Shown here piece by piece: positions 6,174 to 13,802 of a stretch of DNA of 14,135 nt. Position 1 is the stretch's first letter. Each line of letters opens with the position of its first letter. The DNA lies in assembly GCA_036383955.1 (NCBI GenBank), contig DASVNH010000059.1, positions 1 through 14,135 on the forward strand. The letters are read 5' to 3'. Position numbers and translations under genes: made by a program. Below the pieces are notes generated by a model that worked only from the letters and a program-made list of their open reading frames with translations, had not been told where the DNA came from and did no database searches. This DNA comes from JACQFK01 sp036383955. Lineage in GTDB: Bacteria; Planctomycetota; MHYJ01; JACPRB01.

Positions 6174-8984
6174 CTACTTCAGGCCGCTGAGGAATTCGAG
6201 GAGATCGGCGAGGTCCTGGCGCGTCAGCTCGTTGACCAGCGCCTCCGGCATCGGCGAGACCTCGCTCTTCTTGCGGGCTTCGATGTCGGCGACAGGGATG
6301 TCGATCCGCCGCCCCTCGCCGTCCTTGAGCGACAGGCGCTCGGGCGTCTCCTCGATCAGGATGCCGCTCACGAGGCCCTTGGACGCCGTCTTCACGATCC
6401 ACTGCGCGAACTCGTTCTGGATCGCGTCGTTGGGCCGGAGGATCGACGTCAGCAGCCCTTCCTTGCCCATCTTCGTGCCGATCACGCTCATGTCCGGCCC
6501 GATGTCGCCGCCCTCGCCCTTGAGCTTGTGGCAGCGGGCGCAGTCGGCTTTCGAACGGAAATAGACCTCCCGGCCCCGCGCCGCGTCGCCCTTCATCGCG
6601 AGCAGCTCGGCCGCCGGCGGCAGCTGCTTCACGCTCAGCTTCTCGCCCCCCGCGCTCCGCAGGCCGAGCATCGGGGTGATGTCGACGGCCCGACGTCCCG
6701 GGTCCACGATCTCCGCCGTGAAGGCCCAGTTCCCGTTCCGCTGGTCGAGCCGCAGCAGGATCCGGTTCACGCCGGCTTCGAGGCGGAGGGGCACGACGTC
6801 CTCCCGCGCGGTCAGCTCCCGGTGGACGTGCTGGTCCCAGACGCGCTTGCCGTTGACGTAGACGTTCACGGCTTCGTCCGCGCCGAGGAGCAGGCGGGTC
6901 TCCAGCGGCTCCTCGCACTTGAGCCAGGCGACGGCCGACACGACCGCGTTCACGTTGGGGGAAGCCTGGGGCCGCAGGTCGATCTGACCCTCGAGGCTGA
7001 CCCGCGCGTCCTTCCAGGTCTCGGCCGGCGCGGCCAGCTCCTCGGGATCGAGCGGCCGGGCGAAGAGCGCGCAGTCGGGATCCGCCCGTCCCGCGGACAG
7101 CCGCCACTTCACCAGCGGCCGCGTGCCCAGCGCCATCAGCGTCTTGAGCGAGCCAGGCAAGTGGGCCTCCACCGCCTTCACCACCTCCGGCCGCTCGCCG
7201 AGCGCCTTCCAGGAGACGGCGACATTCTTCTCCAGCGCCGCCAACGCGGCCGCGCGCAGCGAGGGATCTTTGAGCGCCTCGACGACCTTCTCGCCCGCGG
7301 CCAGGCCGTCCATCTCGCCCAGGACCTCGATGCCCTCCGGCGTCATCGGGACGTCGAGCGCCTCCGGCCGCTTCAGCACCCAGAGCAGATGCGCCTTCTT
7401 CCGCGACCACTCCTTCGGCAAGACCAACTCCCGGCCCCGGAAGGCGATCGCGACGGCCTCCAAGTACCAGCGGTCTTGGCCGTCGTACTGCAGGGCCAGT
7501 CGGGTGAGCGCTTCCGTGTCCTTCAGCGACAGCAAGAGCTCGCGGCGCACGTGCGGATGCGGGTCGTCGAGCAGTGGGATGGGCTTGTCCGCCCGCTTGA
7601 GCTTGCGGATCGCCAGCACCCGGAAGTCGGGATCGGGGTCGTTCAGGAGGTCGACGTCCGACAGCCACGCCGCGCGGGCCCGGACGATCTTGTCCTTGGA
7701 TTCCGGTGGCGGGACCTTGTCCAGGATCGCCTTCGTGCGCGTCGCGAGGCAGGGCGACTCCAGCGGGTGGATCTTCGGAACCGCGTAACCGGCATGCCCC
7801 TTCGGGACCAGGCGGTAGATCCGGCCCGATCCGGGATGATCCATGCCGCCGCCGCCGACCACGGAGTCGTACCAGTCCGAGACGAGGATCGAGCCGTCGG
7901 GGGCGACGGCGACGTCCGACGGCCGGAAGAACGGATCGGTGGAGGAGAGCAGGACGTCGGGCTGCCGGATCTTCGACAGGTTCTCGACGGTGAGCGGGCC
8001 GTCCATGCCGGCCACGCGCCAGGCGGCGCCTTCGGGCGTCAGGCGGAAGCCGTAGACGCGGCCGACGGCGTCGGCGTGGATCGGCGCGCCGCGGTACTTC
8101 GGCAGCAGGGAGCCTTCATAGACGCAGATCCCGGCGGGCGAGCCGGCGCCGACGCGCATGAGGATCGGCACGATGCCGGGCTGCTCCATGCGCCAGTGGG
8201 AGCCCTTGGGGCCGTACCAGCCGAAGTCGCCGCCCTCCATCGCCCAGTGGAAGCGGACCCACTGGCGGCCGTCGTGGTCGTTGTCGGTGGTCCACGTGTC
8301 GCCGAACGCGTCGGTCGCGCACTCGACCTGGTTGCGATGGTTCTGGGCGAGCAGCTCGAAGCCCGTGAGGTCGAGGTTCGTGCGGAAGATCACGCCGCCG
8401 ACCGCGTCCCGGCCGTCGACCTTGAGGCGCCGGCCGTCGGGGAAAAGGACGTCGCCGCCGTTGTCGCCGAGGCAGTGGTAGAACTTGCCGTCCGGGCCCA
8501 CGTACGAGCTGTGCAGGGAGTGGTCGCCGTTGAGCCCGCGGAAGCCGGTGAGCACGGTCTCCTTCTTGCCGGCGCTGCCGTCGGGCTTGATCTCGATCGT
8601 CCAGAGGTCCGGGGCCTGGGCGATCCAGACCTTGTCGCCGATCACGGCGATGCCCATGGGGGCCTGGAGGTCGATGCCCTGGTAGAACACCGTGGAGACG
8701 TCCGCGGCGCCGTCGCCGTCGCGGTCTTCGAGGATCACGATGCGGTCGCCTTCGGGACGGTGCGGCTGGCGGAAGAACGGCCGGTCCGGGCTCTTGGGGC
8801 CGGCCCAGCGGCGGTAGTTGACGCCCTCCGCGACCCAGACGCGGCCGCGGTGGTCGACGTCGAAGCAGGCCGGATTCAGCAGCATCGGCTCGGCGGCGAA
8901 GAGGCGGACGTCGACGTCCTCCGCGGTCTTCATCCGCTTCAGGGCCTCGTCCGGCGCGAGTTGGAGGGTAAGGAGGAGCCACAT
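6174..8984 (-). CDS. PVC-type haem-binding CxxCH protein with beta-propeller (membrane-bound dehydrogenase-like)
   Basis: This is a 936-residue secreted protein. A short hydrophobic N terminus (MWLLLTLQLA) is followed by a beta-propeller (about 25-420) with typical strands such as NPACFDVDHRGRVWVAEGVN, DRIVILEDRDGDGAAD and PSDVAVAPDGSILVSDWYD, as in the putative membrane-bound dehydrogenase domain. A HEAT-like helical region spans about 430-640. A jelly-roll-like module follows at about 690-790 (VNVYVNGKRVWDQHVHRE). The C-terminal cytochrome domain has C815-A-R-C818-H819 as the covalent haem site and a probable axial methionine at 912 (SPMPE). The family is greatly expanded in Planctomycetota and its substrates are mostly unknown. 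Polysaccharide or sugar oxidation has been proposed. The gene starts at ATG 8984, without a Shine-Dalgarno but with TAAGAT seven nucleotides upstream. It is divergent from the TPR gene at 9032 and leads into the HEAT-repeat gene. Confidence 0.93.
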   Translation of the reverse strand: MWLLLTLQLAPDEALKRMKTAEDVDVRLFAAEPMLLNPACFDVDHRGRVWVAEGVNYRRWAGPKSPDRPFFRQPHRPEGDRIVILEDRDGDGAADVSTVFYQGIDLQAPMGIAVIGDKVWIAQAPDLWTIEIKPDGSAGKKETVLTGFRGLNGDHSLHSSYVGPDGKFYHCLGDNGGDVLFPDGRRLKVDGRDAVGGVIFRTNLDLTGFELLAQNHRNQVECATDAFGDTWTTDNDHDGRQWVRFHWAMEGGDFGWYGPKGSHWRMEQPGIVPILMRVGAGSPAGICVYEGSLLPKYRGAPIHADAVGRVYGFRLTPEGAAWRVAGMDGPLTVENLSKIRQPDVLLSSTDPFFRPSDVAVAPDGSILVSDWYDSVVGGGGMDHPGSGRIYRLVPKGHAGYAVPKIHPLESPCLATRTKAILDKVPPPESKDKIVRARAAWLSDVDLLNDPDPDFRVLAIRKLKRADKPIPLLDDPHPHVRRELLLSLKDTEALTRLALQYDGQDRWYLEAVAIAFRGRELVLPKEWSRKKAHLLWVLKRPEALDVPMTPEGIEVLGEMDGLAAGEKVVEALKDPSLRAAALAALEKNVAVSWKALGERPEVVKAVEAHLPGSLKTLMALGTRPLVKWRLSAGRADPDCALFARPLDPEELAAPAETWKDARVSLEGQIDLRPQASPNVNAVVSAVAWLKCEEPLETRLLLGADEAVNVYVNGKRVWDQHVHRELTAREDVVPLRLEAGVNRILLRLDQRNGNWAFTAEIVDPGRRAVDITPMLGLRSAGGEKLSVKQLPPAAELLAMKGDAARGREVYFRSKADCARCHKLKGEGGDIGPDMSVIGTKMGKEGLLTSILRPNDAIQNEFAQWIVKTASKGLVSGILIEETPERLSLKDGEGRRIDIPVADIEARKKSEVSPMPEALVNELTRQDLADLLEFLSGLK

Positions 8985-8991
8985 TCTTTGA

Positions 8992-8997
8992 ATCTTA
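8992..8997 (-). promoter_or_regulatory. Putative -10 element of the PVC-type haem protein gene
   Basis: On the minus strand TAAGAT (TANNNT type) ends 7 nt before the ATG at 8984. No Shine-Dalgarno is present in the 47-nt divergent spacer for this gene, consistent with a leaderless or near-leaderless transcript. Confidence 0.38.
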
Positions 8998-9019
8998 CGT
9001 CCACGCGAAGACGTCGAGG

Positions 9020-9025
9020 TAAGCT
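9020..9025 (+). promoter_or_regulatory. Putative -10 element of the secreted TPR gene
   Basis: TAAGCT (TANNNT type) ends exactly 6 nt before the ATG at 9032. A GAGG at 9016-9019 is too far from the ATG (12 nt) to be a good Shine-Dalgarno. CTTAC at 8994-8998 and GTAAG at 9019-9023 form an inverted repeat, so the two divergent promoters are mirror images within the spacer. Confidence 0.33.
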
Positions 9026-9031
9026 GATCGC

Positions 9032-11251
9032 ATGAGGATAGGGTGGGTCTGGGCGCTGGCTCTGCTGGCGGGACAGGACGTCGGCGAGCACGTGAAGGCG
9101 GGCCAGGCGCTTCTTAAAGCGGGAAATGCTTCGGGCGCGGAGGCCGCATTCACGAAGGCCCTTGAGATCGACCCTGACCACGTGGGTGCGAGAGTGGGTC
9201 GCGGGCTCGCCCGCCGCCAGCGGGAGGGGCTTACGGCCGCCGAACAACTGGAGGATCTGGACCATGCGGTGCGGCTGGCGCCCAGGGTGGCGGATGTCTG
9301 GCTTCAACGAGCCTATACGCGGCAGCAACTGAAGAACTGGGCGGAAGCGGCGGCCGACTTCACGAAGGTATTAGAGCTGGGGTACGCGTCGCCCGCCATG
9401 ATTCGCGCCCTGCGCGCGGAGTGCCTGGCGAGCTTGGATCGGAACGCGGAGGCTCTCGCGGACTATGACGCGGCCATCGAAGGCGGATATCGCACGGGCC
9501 GCGTTTACATGCGAAGAGGCCTCTGGCGCTATTTCGATCTGCAGATGCGCGGAGCCGTATCCGATTTTACACGAGCCTACCGGGAGTCGCCGGAGGTGAC
9601 GCATCTGATCCTCATGCGGGCTTGGGCGTACTTCGCCCAGGGCTCCTGGGACAACGCGATTCGGGATTTCCGCGCCCACGCGCAGGCAATGAAGAAGCCG
9701 CCGGCGAGTTCCGCGGCCGCGATCATCGTCGCGAGCGTCCGCGCGAAGGACGCGAAAGGGGCGGCCGTCTTTGCCGACAGTCTGGGACCGGAGCTTCAGG
9801 CCTCGAAGCTGGTCCGCTACGCCCGTGGAGGCATGAAGGAGGATGAATTCCTTTGGCCGGCGGAAGGCGACGATTTCGATGAAATACGCTTTTTTCATGC
9901 GCAGGTCGATTTGACTAAAGGGCATGACGCCCGCGAAGTGACGCAGCGTGCGCTCAAGCTCATGCGGCCGCGCTCGCTCGGGGGCTGCGTCCTTCGCTTC
10001 CAGCAGAGGCAGGCTGAGGTCGAGGCCCGGCGCGCCCGCGTCGAGGTCCTGGAGGAGGCGTTGAGGAAGCGCCCGCCGTTCAAAGCGACGTATGCGTTCG
10101 TGGACGGACTCGACCCGGATACGGACGGGATGACCGGCATCACGCTTTGGGTCGACTACCCGGGCCGCCGTGCCGCTTACCTTCTCGAAGGACGAGAAAA
10201 AGGAAAGGTCGTCGCCCTTAAGTTCCTCGTCGACGGATTCAGGCTGACGATGTGGGGCGGGGAGGAGGGGGAGGGCGTCATCGACGGATCCTCGTTCTTC
10301 TCGGGTTTCGAGGACCTGATTAACCAGTTCTCCAGGGACCTCGACGCGGCATCGGGCGCGGTCGAAGAGGTCGCGAAGGCCGCGCACCAGGGCCTTCAGG
10401 TCATCATCGACCTGGGCGGCAAGCCGGACGCGAAGACTCGCGGATCCATCCGACTGGCCTGCGGATGGGCCTCCAGCCCCGCCCATTGGCTCCGGGAGGC
10501 CCGGAACCCCGAGTCGACCCTCGACAAGACGGACGAGGGACATCTTCGCCTTGAGATGGACGCGGGACACAAGACATTCGTGATCGACGGCGCGACCGGT
10601 CTGCTGAGGGAAGTGCGAGTAAAAACCTTCGACGGCAAAGATCAAGGGGGCCTTGTCCTGAAGACGGTGGAGAACGTCGAAGGGTGGCCCCCGCTGCGCC
10701 CCCCCGATGGCCTAAAAGCGATTCCCTTCGACACATCCGAACTGCGGAGCCGTCTGGAGGCGCAATTCGGTTTCATCAACTTTCATGTCGTCGAGGCGAT
10801 GGAGCGGTGGGAGCGCATCCCGGACGCCAAGAAGGTGGAGGTGGTTTCTCGCGGGGTAACCCGCTGGGCCGCGCGCTATCTTGACAGCGTTCACAGCCTG
10901 GCGATCCGCTCCATGGCCCGCAAGGAGCTTCGCCAGGCGCTAGAGGAAGGAGTCGGGCTTGAGACTCTGTTGAAGGAGGTCGACGGCCGCGCGCGCCGAC
11001 TCGCCGCGATTCTCGCGTCGCGGCCGGAGGACGCTGTCGGTTTCATGCGTGAGCGTGTGTTGGACGTCCAGTAGCGGCTGGAGACGGCCGCGATTGAGGC
11101 GCTCATTGACTCTCGCAAGCATGAGGTCTTGCGGGGCCTGCTCCAGCACGCGCTGCGCTTTGAAGCGGTGAACCTCATGCGCCTTGAGACCTATGGCGAT
11201 CGGACCGAAATGCTCTACCGCGAGGAGCTCGAAAATCTCCGCGGGTTATAG
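9032..11251 (+). pseudogene. Secreted TPR-repeat protein interrupted by in-frame TAG (codon 681)
   Basis: A signal peptide (MRIGWVWALALLAG) precedes TPR units over about residues 17-220, with signatures such as GNASGAEAAFTKALEIDPDH and NWAEAAADFTKVLELGYASP. A mixed alpha/beta region follows (about 340-560; KATYAFVDGLDPDTDG, HKTFVIDGATGLLREV), resembling an outer-membrane lipoprotein-carrier-style beta sheet. The C terminus is helical. The first stop is TAG at 11072-11074 after 680 codons. The same frame stays open for 58 more codons (beginning RLETAAIEALIDSRKHEVLR) to TAG at 11249-11251. The extension has helix-rich coding character and GC-rich third positions, and the context VLDVQ-TAG-RLE suggests a CAG-to-TAG change. 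The protein may be truncated at 680 residues and functional, or the locus may be decaying. Base composition is visibly less GC-rich than in neighbouring genes. The TPR part is well supported, but the pseudogene status is an inference. Confidence 0.6.
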
Positions 11252-11283
11252 TCCGGGCTCTTGGGGCCGGCACAGCGGCGGTA
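11251..11283. repeat. 33-nt copied fragment of the PVC-type haem protein gene
   Basis: Bases 11251-11283 match 8784-8816 in the same orientation with one mismatch (a at 11272 against c at 8805). The source segment encodes residues 57-67 (YRRWAGPKSPD) of the haem protein. The copy on the minus strand would read YRRCAGPKSPD. The match begins exactly at the G that completes the final TAG of the interrupted TPR frame, and ends a few bases before the stop of the gene at 11288. It is a duplication remnant with no coding role visible. Confidence 0.75.
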
Positions 11284-11287
11284 CGTT

Positions 11288-12349
11288 TTAGGGCGTCAGG
11301 AACTCCAGCGAGGCGGCCGTCAGGTCCAGCGTGCGGCGGTTCTGCATCCAGGCGAAGGGGTTGGACGCGCGCGCCGGGCTCGCCAGCGCCGCCAGCATCC
11401 AGCCTTTCGGGCCGCGCGCCACGCGGCCGCGGACCTCGACGCCCGGCGTCGCCGCCGACGCGAGGTCCCAGGTCTCCGGGAAGGAGGGGAACTTCGGGCC
11501 CGGCGCGAACGCGGGTGTCGACGGCGCCAGCCCCGCCTTGGTCAGCGTCTCCACGCAGAGCTCCTGGAGCGGCCGGGGATCCGCGTAGGCGTTCGGCGGA
11601 AAGAACGAGACCGAGAGGTCGCCGCCGTAGCTGGCCGGCGGCGGAGGCGGCGGCACCTTCAGGCCCTCGACCCCCGGAAAGGGCCGCCACGCGCTGGCGA
11701 ACGCCGCGTCGTCGGGCGGCCGCAGCTTCGCCTGGAAGCCCGACGGCCCGGGCGTCACGGCCCAGGACGTCGGCAGCGACAGCGTCCACGGCGCGCCTTT
11801 CAGCTCGGCCAGCGGCTCGGCGCAGGGGCCGTCGGGCTTCTGGACCACCTCGAACTGCGTCACGCTGAGGAAGACCTCTTCCGCGATCCGCTCGTAGACG
11901 TCGCGCGGGGCGCGGCAGACGATCACGAACAGCCGGGAGCCGTACTTCAACGTCAGGAAGCGGCCGGCGAAGGCGCGGCCGTCGACCTCCCACGCCGCCG
12001 CGGCGTCGCCCAGCAGGCCGCCGGCCGTCGGCAGCGCCTTCCACGACTCCGGCTGGATGCCGTGGACCTTCAGCGCCTCCTCGAGCCAGAACAGCGGATC
12101 GATCTCGCGGGTCAGCCGCACGCCGAGAATCTCGAGGTCGGCTTCGACGTCCTCCCGATAGAACAGGCCGAGGGACGCGACGGGGGAGGGGACGTCGAGC
12201 CCGACCGACGGCCTCAGCTTGCTCGTGACGGGCACGGCGACGCGGTAGTGCCAGAAGGGATCGGGGCCGCGGTCGATCGTGGCGCGGAGGAAGCTCTTGG
12301 CCATCTCGGCGGGGGGCCGCGAGAAGGAGGTCGGGTGGGGCACGGGCAT
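11288..12349 (-). CDS. Uncharacterised protein with two related-looking alpha/beta halves
   Basis: This is a 353-residue protein of unknown function, with no signal peptide, transmembrane helix or recognisable catalytic motif. The first half (about 16-185) has alternating strands and helices (FWHYRVAVPVTSKLRP, ASLGLFYREDVEADLEILGV, RFLTLKYGSRLFVIVCRAP, DVYERIAEEVFLSVTQFEVV). The second half starts with WTLSLPTSWAVTPG and again ends in a strand, RRTLDLTAASLEFLT. The layout is reminiscent of PsbP/Mog1/DUF1795-like folds in tandem, but this is a weak structural impression. A proline run (PPPPPP) lies between. I chose ATG 12349 because TATAAC ends 6 nt upstream of it, matching other leaderless-type starts in the window. 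A longer in-frame start at 12382 and a shorter one at 12304 remain possible. The gene is divergent from the PDZ/ECF operon and convergent with the interrupted TPR gene. Confidence 0.68.
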   Translation of the reverse strand: MPVPHPTSFSRPPAEMAKSFLRATIDRGPDPFWHYRVAVPVTSKLRPSVGLDVPSPVASLGLFYREDVEADLEILGVRLTREIDPLFWLEEALKVHGIQPESWKALPTAGGLLGDAAAAWEVDGRAFAGRFLTLKYGSRLFVIVCRAPRDVYERIAEEVFLSVTQFEVVQKPDGPCAEPLAELKGAPWTLSLPTSWAVTPGPSGFQAKLRPPDDAAFASAWRPFPGVEGLKVPPPPPPASYGGDLSVSFFPPNAYADPRPLQELCVETLTKAGLAPSTPAFAPGPKFPSFPETWDLASAATPGVEVRGRVARGPKGWMLAALASPARASNPFAWMQNRRTLDLTAASLEFLTP

Positions 12350-12355
12350 CCTCGA

Positions 12356-12361
12356 GTTATA
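12356..12361 (-). promoter_or_regulatory. Putative -10 element (TATAAC) upstream of the uncharacterised gene
   Basis: On the minus strand TATAAC ends 6 nt before the ATG at 12349. A weak -35 (TTTGCG, 12383-12378) sits at 16-nt spacing. A GAGG directly against the ATG is too close to act as a Shine-Dalgarno, so a leaderless transcript is the simpler reading. Confidence 0.45.
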
Positions 12362-12424
12362 TCCGATCGGCCGAATCCGCAAACGTTTCCGTCGCCTCGC
12401 GCGACAAACGCACGTCCCTTAATT

Positions 12425-12430
12425 GGAGGA
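12425..12430 (+). promoter_or_regulatory. Shine-Dalgarno of the PDZ/ECF operon
   Basis: GGAGGA lies 5 nt before the ATG at 12436 and fixes the start of the first gene. GCGACAAA at 12401-12408 upstream is the same octamer that forms the arms of the inverted repeat at 4904-4932. Confidence 0.65.
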
Positions 12431-12435
12431 AGACG

Positions 12436-13311
12436 ATGATCCACGTCGCCGCGCTGCTGTTCCTGGCGGCCGTCCAGGACCCCGAGGAGTGGAAGCGGGA
12501 GATCCAGCGCCTGAAAGAGAAGCTGGCCGCCAGCGAAGCCTATGCCGAGACGCTGCGCAAGCGCGTCGGGGATAGTCCGGCGCCCCCCGCGTTCTACATC
12601 CCGTCTCCGGTCGTCGTGCCGGCTCCGGCGCCCGGGGGGGCCGCCTTGCCGAAGGAGCGGGCGACGGACGAGGCCGGGCGCGCGGCGGAGGAGCTGCTGA
12701 AGGCCCGGGACCGGGCCGCGCTGACGCGCGTGGAATGCAAAGTGAGCGCCGTGGCCCCGGAAATCGGCCTGGTCGTGCTCTCGGCCGGCGCGGACGCGGG
12801 CGTCCGCCAGGGGGACGCGTTCACGGTGCAGCGCGCCGGGGAGTTCGTCGCGAAGGTCGTCGTCGACCGGACCGACCGGAACTGGTCGGCCGCCAAGGTC
12901 ACGCTCAAGAAGAGCGACCCGCGCGTGGGCGACGACGTCTCCAACGTGGTCTTCGTGCACGCGCCCGGCGCGCCGGCGGTCGCGCCGCCGGCCGGCGAGC
13001 TCCAGGCGCTGCGCCGGGAGCTCGACGAAGTCCGCAAGCAGGTGCGGGCGCTGTCCGACACCCTGGTGCCCGCGTGGCAGGGGCCCGGACTCGCCCTCGA
13101 GGAGGCCCCTGAGGAGCTCCGGGCCCACCTCGGCATCGCGCGGGGCGTCCTGGTGCGCCGGGTCCGGGAAGGCTCCGCCGCGGAGAGGGCCGGGCTGAAG
13201 GTCAACGACCTGATCCCCGACCTGGGCGAGGCGGAGGTGCTCGACGCCCTCCAGAAGCCGGCGCCGATCCGGATCCTCCGGCAAGGCCGGGAGCTCAAGA
13301 TCGGCCGTTGA
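12436..13311 (+). CDS. Secreted coiled-coil protein with FlgT-C-like and C-terminal PDZ domains
   Basis: This is a 291-residue protein. The order is: short signal peptide (MIHVAALLFLAAVQ), coiled coil (about 16-45), Pro-rich linker (47-72), helix (75-97), a beta-rich module (98-175) with ECKVSAVAPEIGLVVLSAGADAGV and RQGDAFTVQR, a second coiled coil (186-210) and a PDZ domain (about 215-291) with GVLVRRVREGSAAERAGLKVNDLI. The beta module resembles the C-terminal domain of FlgT-like proteins, built around 'no direct repeat of G but GV..GD.F.V' turns. The PDZ domain has the usual G-SAAERAGLK-ND-I ligand-groove pattern but no protease domain, so the protein probably binds other proteins or peptides in the periplasm. 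Its TGA stop overlaps the ATG of the ECF sigma gene (TGATG), implying translational coupling and a functional link, perhaps as an envelope-stress sensor component. That role is inferred. Confidence 0.82.
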   Translation: MIHVAALLFLAAVQDPEEWKREIQRLKEKLAASEAYAETLRKRVGDSPAPPAFYIPSPVVVPAPAPGGAALPKERATDEAGRAAEELLKARDRAALTRVECKVSAVAPEIGLVVLSAGADAGVRQGDAFTVQRAGEFVAKVVVDRTDRNWSAAKVTLKKSDPRVGDDVSNVVFVHAPGAPAVAPPAGELQALRRELDEVRKQVRALSDTLVPAWQGPGLALEEAPEELRAHLGIARGVLVRRVREGSAAERAGLKVNDLIPDLGEAEVLDALQKPAPIRILRQGRELKIGR

Positions 13312-13802
13312 TGGGGGAGCTCGACGACGTCCGTCGAGGAGATCCGGCCGCGCGCGAACGCTGGGTCGCCGCGTGGTGGCCGCGGGTCTATCGGATGGCG
13401 CTGGCCCTGTGCGGACGCGAGGCCGACGCCGAAGACCTGGCGCAGGAGACGCTGATGGCGGGCCTCGGGTCGCTCCACCGCTTCCGGGGCGAGGCCTCCG
13501 AGGGCACCTGGCTCTACGCGATCCTGCTCCGGAAGCATCTGTCCGCCCATCGACGTCCGCCGCCGCCGCCGCGGCCGGCGCCGCTCCCGCGGGAGCCGGA
13601 GGTCGAGGAGGCGCTGGCCCTGCTGTCGTCGCTCAAGCCGGCGCTCCGGATCACCGCGGCCCTGTTCTACGTCGAGGACCTGAGCGTCGAGGAGATCGCC
13701 GCCGCGCTGGGCGTGGCCCGCGCGACGGTCCGCTGGCGGCTGTTCCGCGTCCGCCGGATCCTGCAAGGGTCGGCCGGCACCGTCCGCTGGGAGGCGTTAT
13801 GA
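13311..13802 (+). CDS. ECF-type RNA polymerase sigma factor
   Basis: This is a 163-residue sigma-70-family factor of the extracytoplasmic-function type. Region 2 spans about 14-82, including AEDLAQETLMAGLGSLHRFR (core-binding and -10 recognition) and EGTWLYAILLRKHLSAHRR. A Pro-rich linker lies at 83-97. Region 4 covers 98-155, with the helix-turn-helix LSVEEIAAALGVARATVRWRLFRVRRIL that reads the -35 element. The length is typical for ECF factors. The start is ATG 13311, overlapping the upstream stop as TGATG, and the end overlaps the next gene as ATGA. ECF factors are held by a partner anti-sigma and released by an envelope or redox signal. Here the partner is probably the small membrane protein that follows. 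Many such operons are autoregulated from a promoter ahead of the first gene. Confidence 0.92.
   Translation: MGELDDVRRGDPAARERWVAAWWPRVYRMALALCGREADAEDLAQETLMAGLGSLHRFRGEASEGTWLYAILLRKHLSAHRRPPPPPRPAPLPREPEVEEALALLSSLKPALRITAALFYVEDLSVEEIAAALGVARATVRWRLFRVRRILQGSAGTVRWEAL

Noticed and set aside
5694..9035. 1113-codon plus-strand open frame covering the haem and HEAT genes
   Set aside because: It is antisense to two well-supported genes with recognisable domains. Its Arg/Ala/Val/Asp/Leu-rich, low-complexity translation is what GC-rich shadow frames give.
11072..11074. TAG as a pyrrolysine codon
   Set aside because: The protein is not a methylamine methyltransferase, and a single CAG-to-TAG change explains the stop more simply.
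11251..11283. 33-nt match as a transposon target duplication or attachment site
   Set aside because: The source lies about 200 nt inside the haem gene, not at the junction of the intervening segment, and no integrase or transposase is present.
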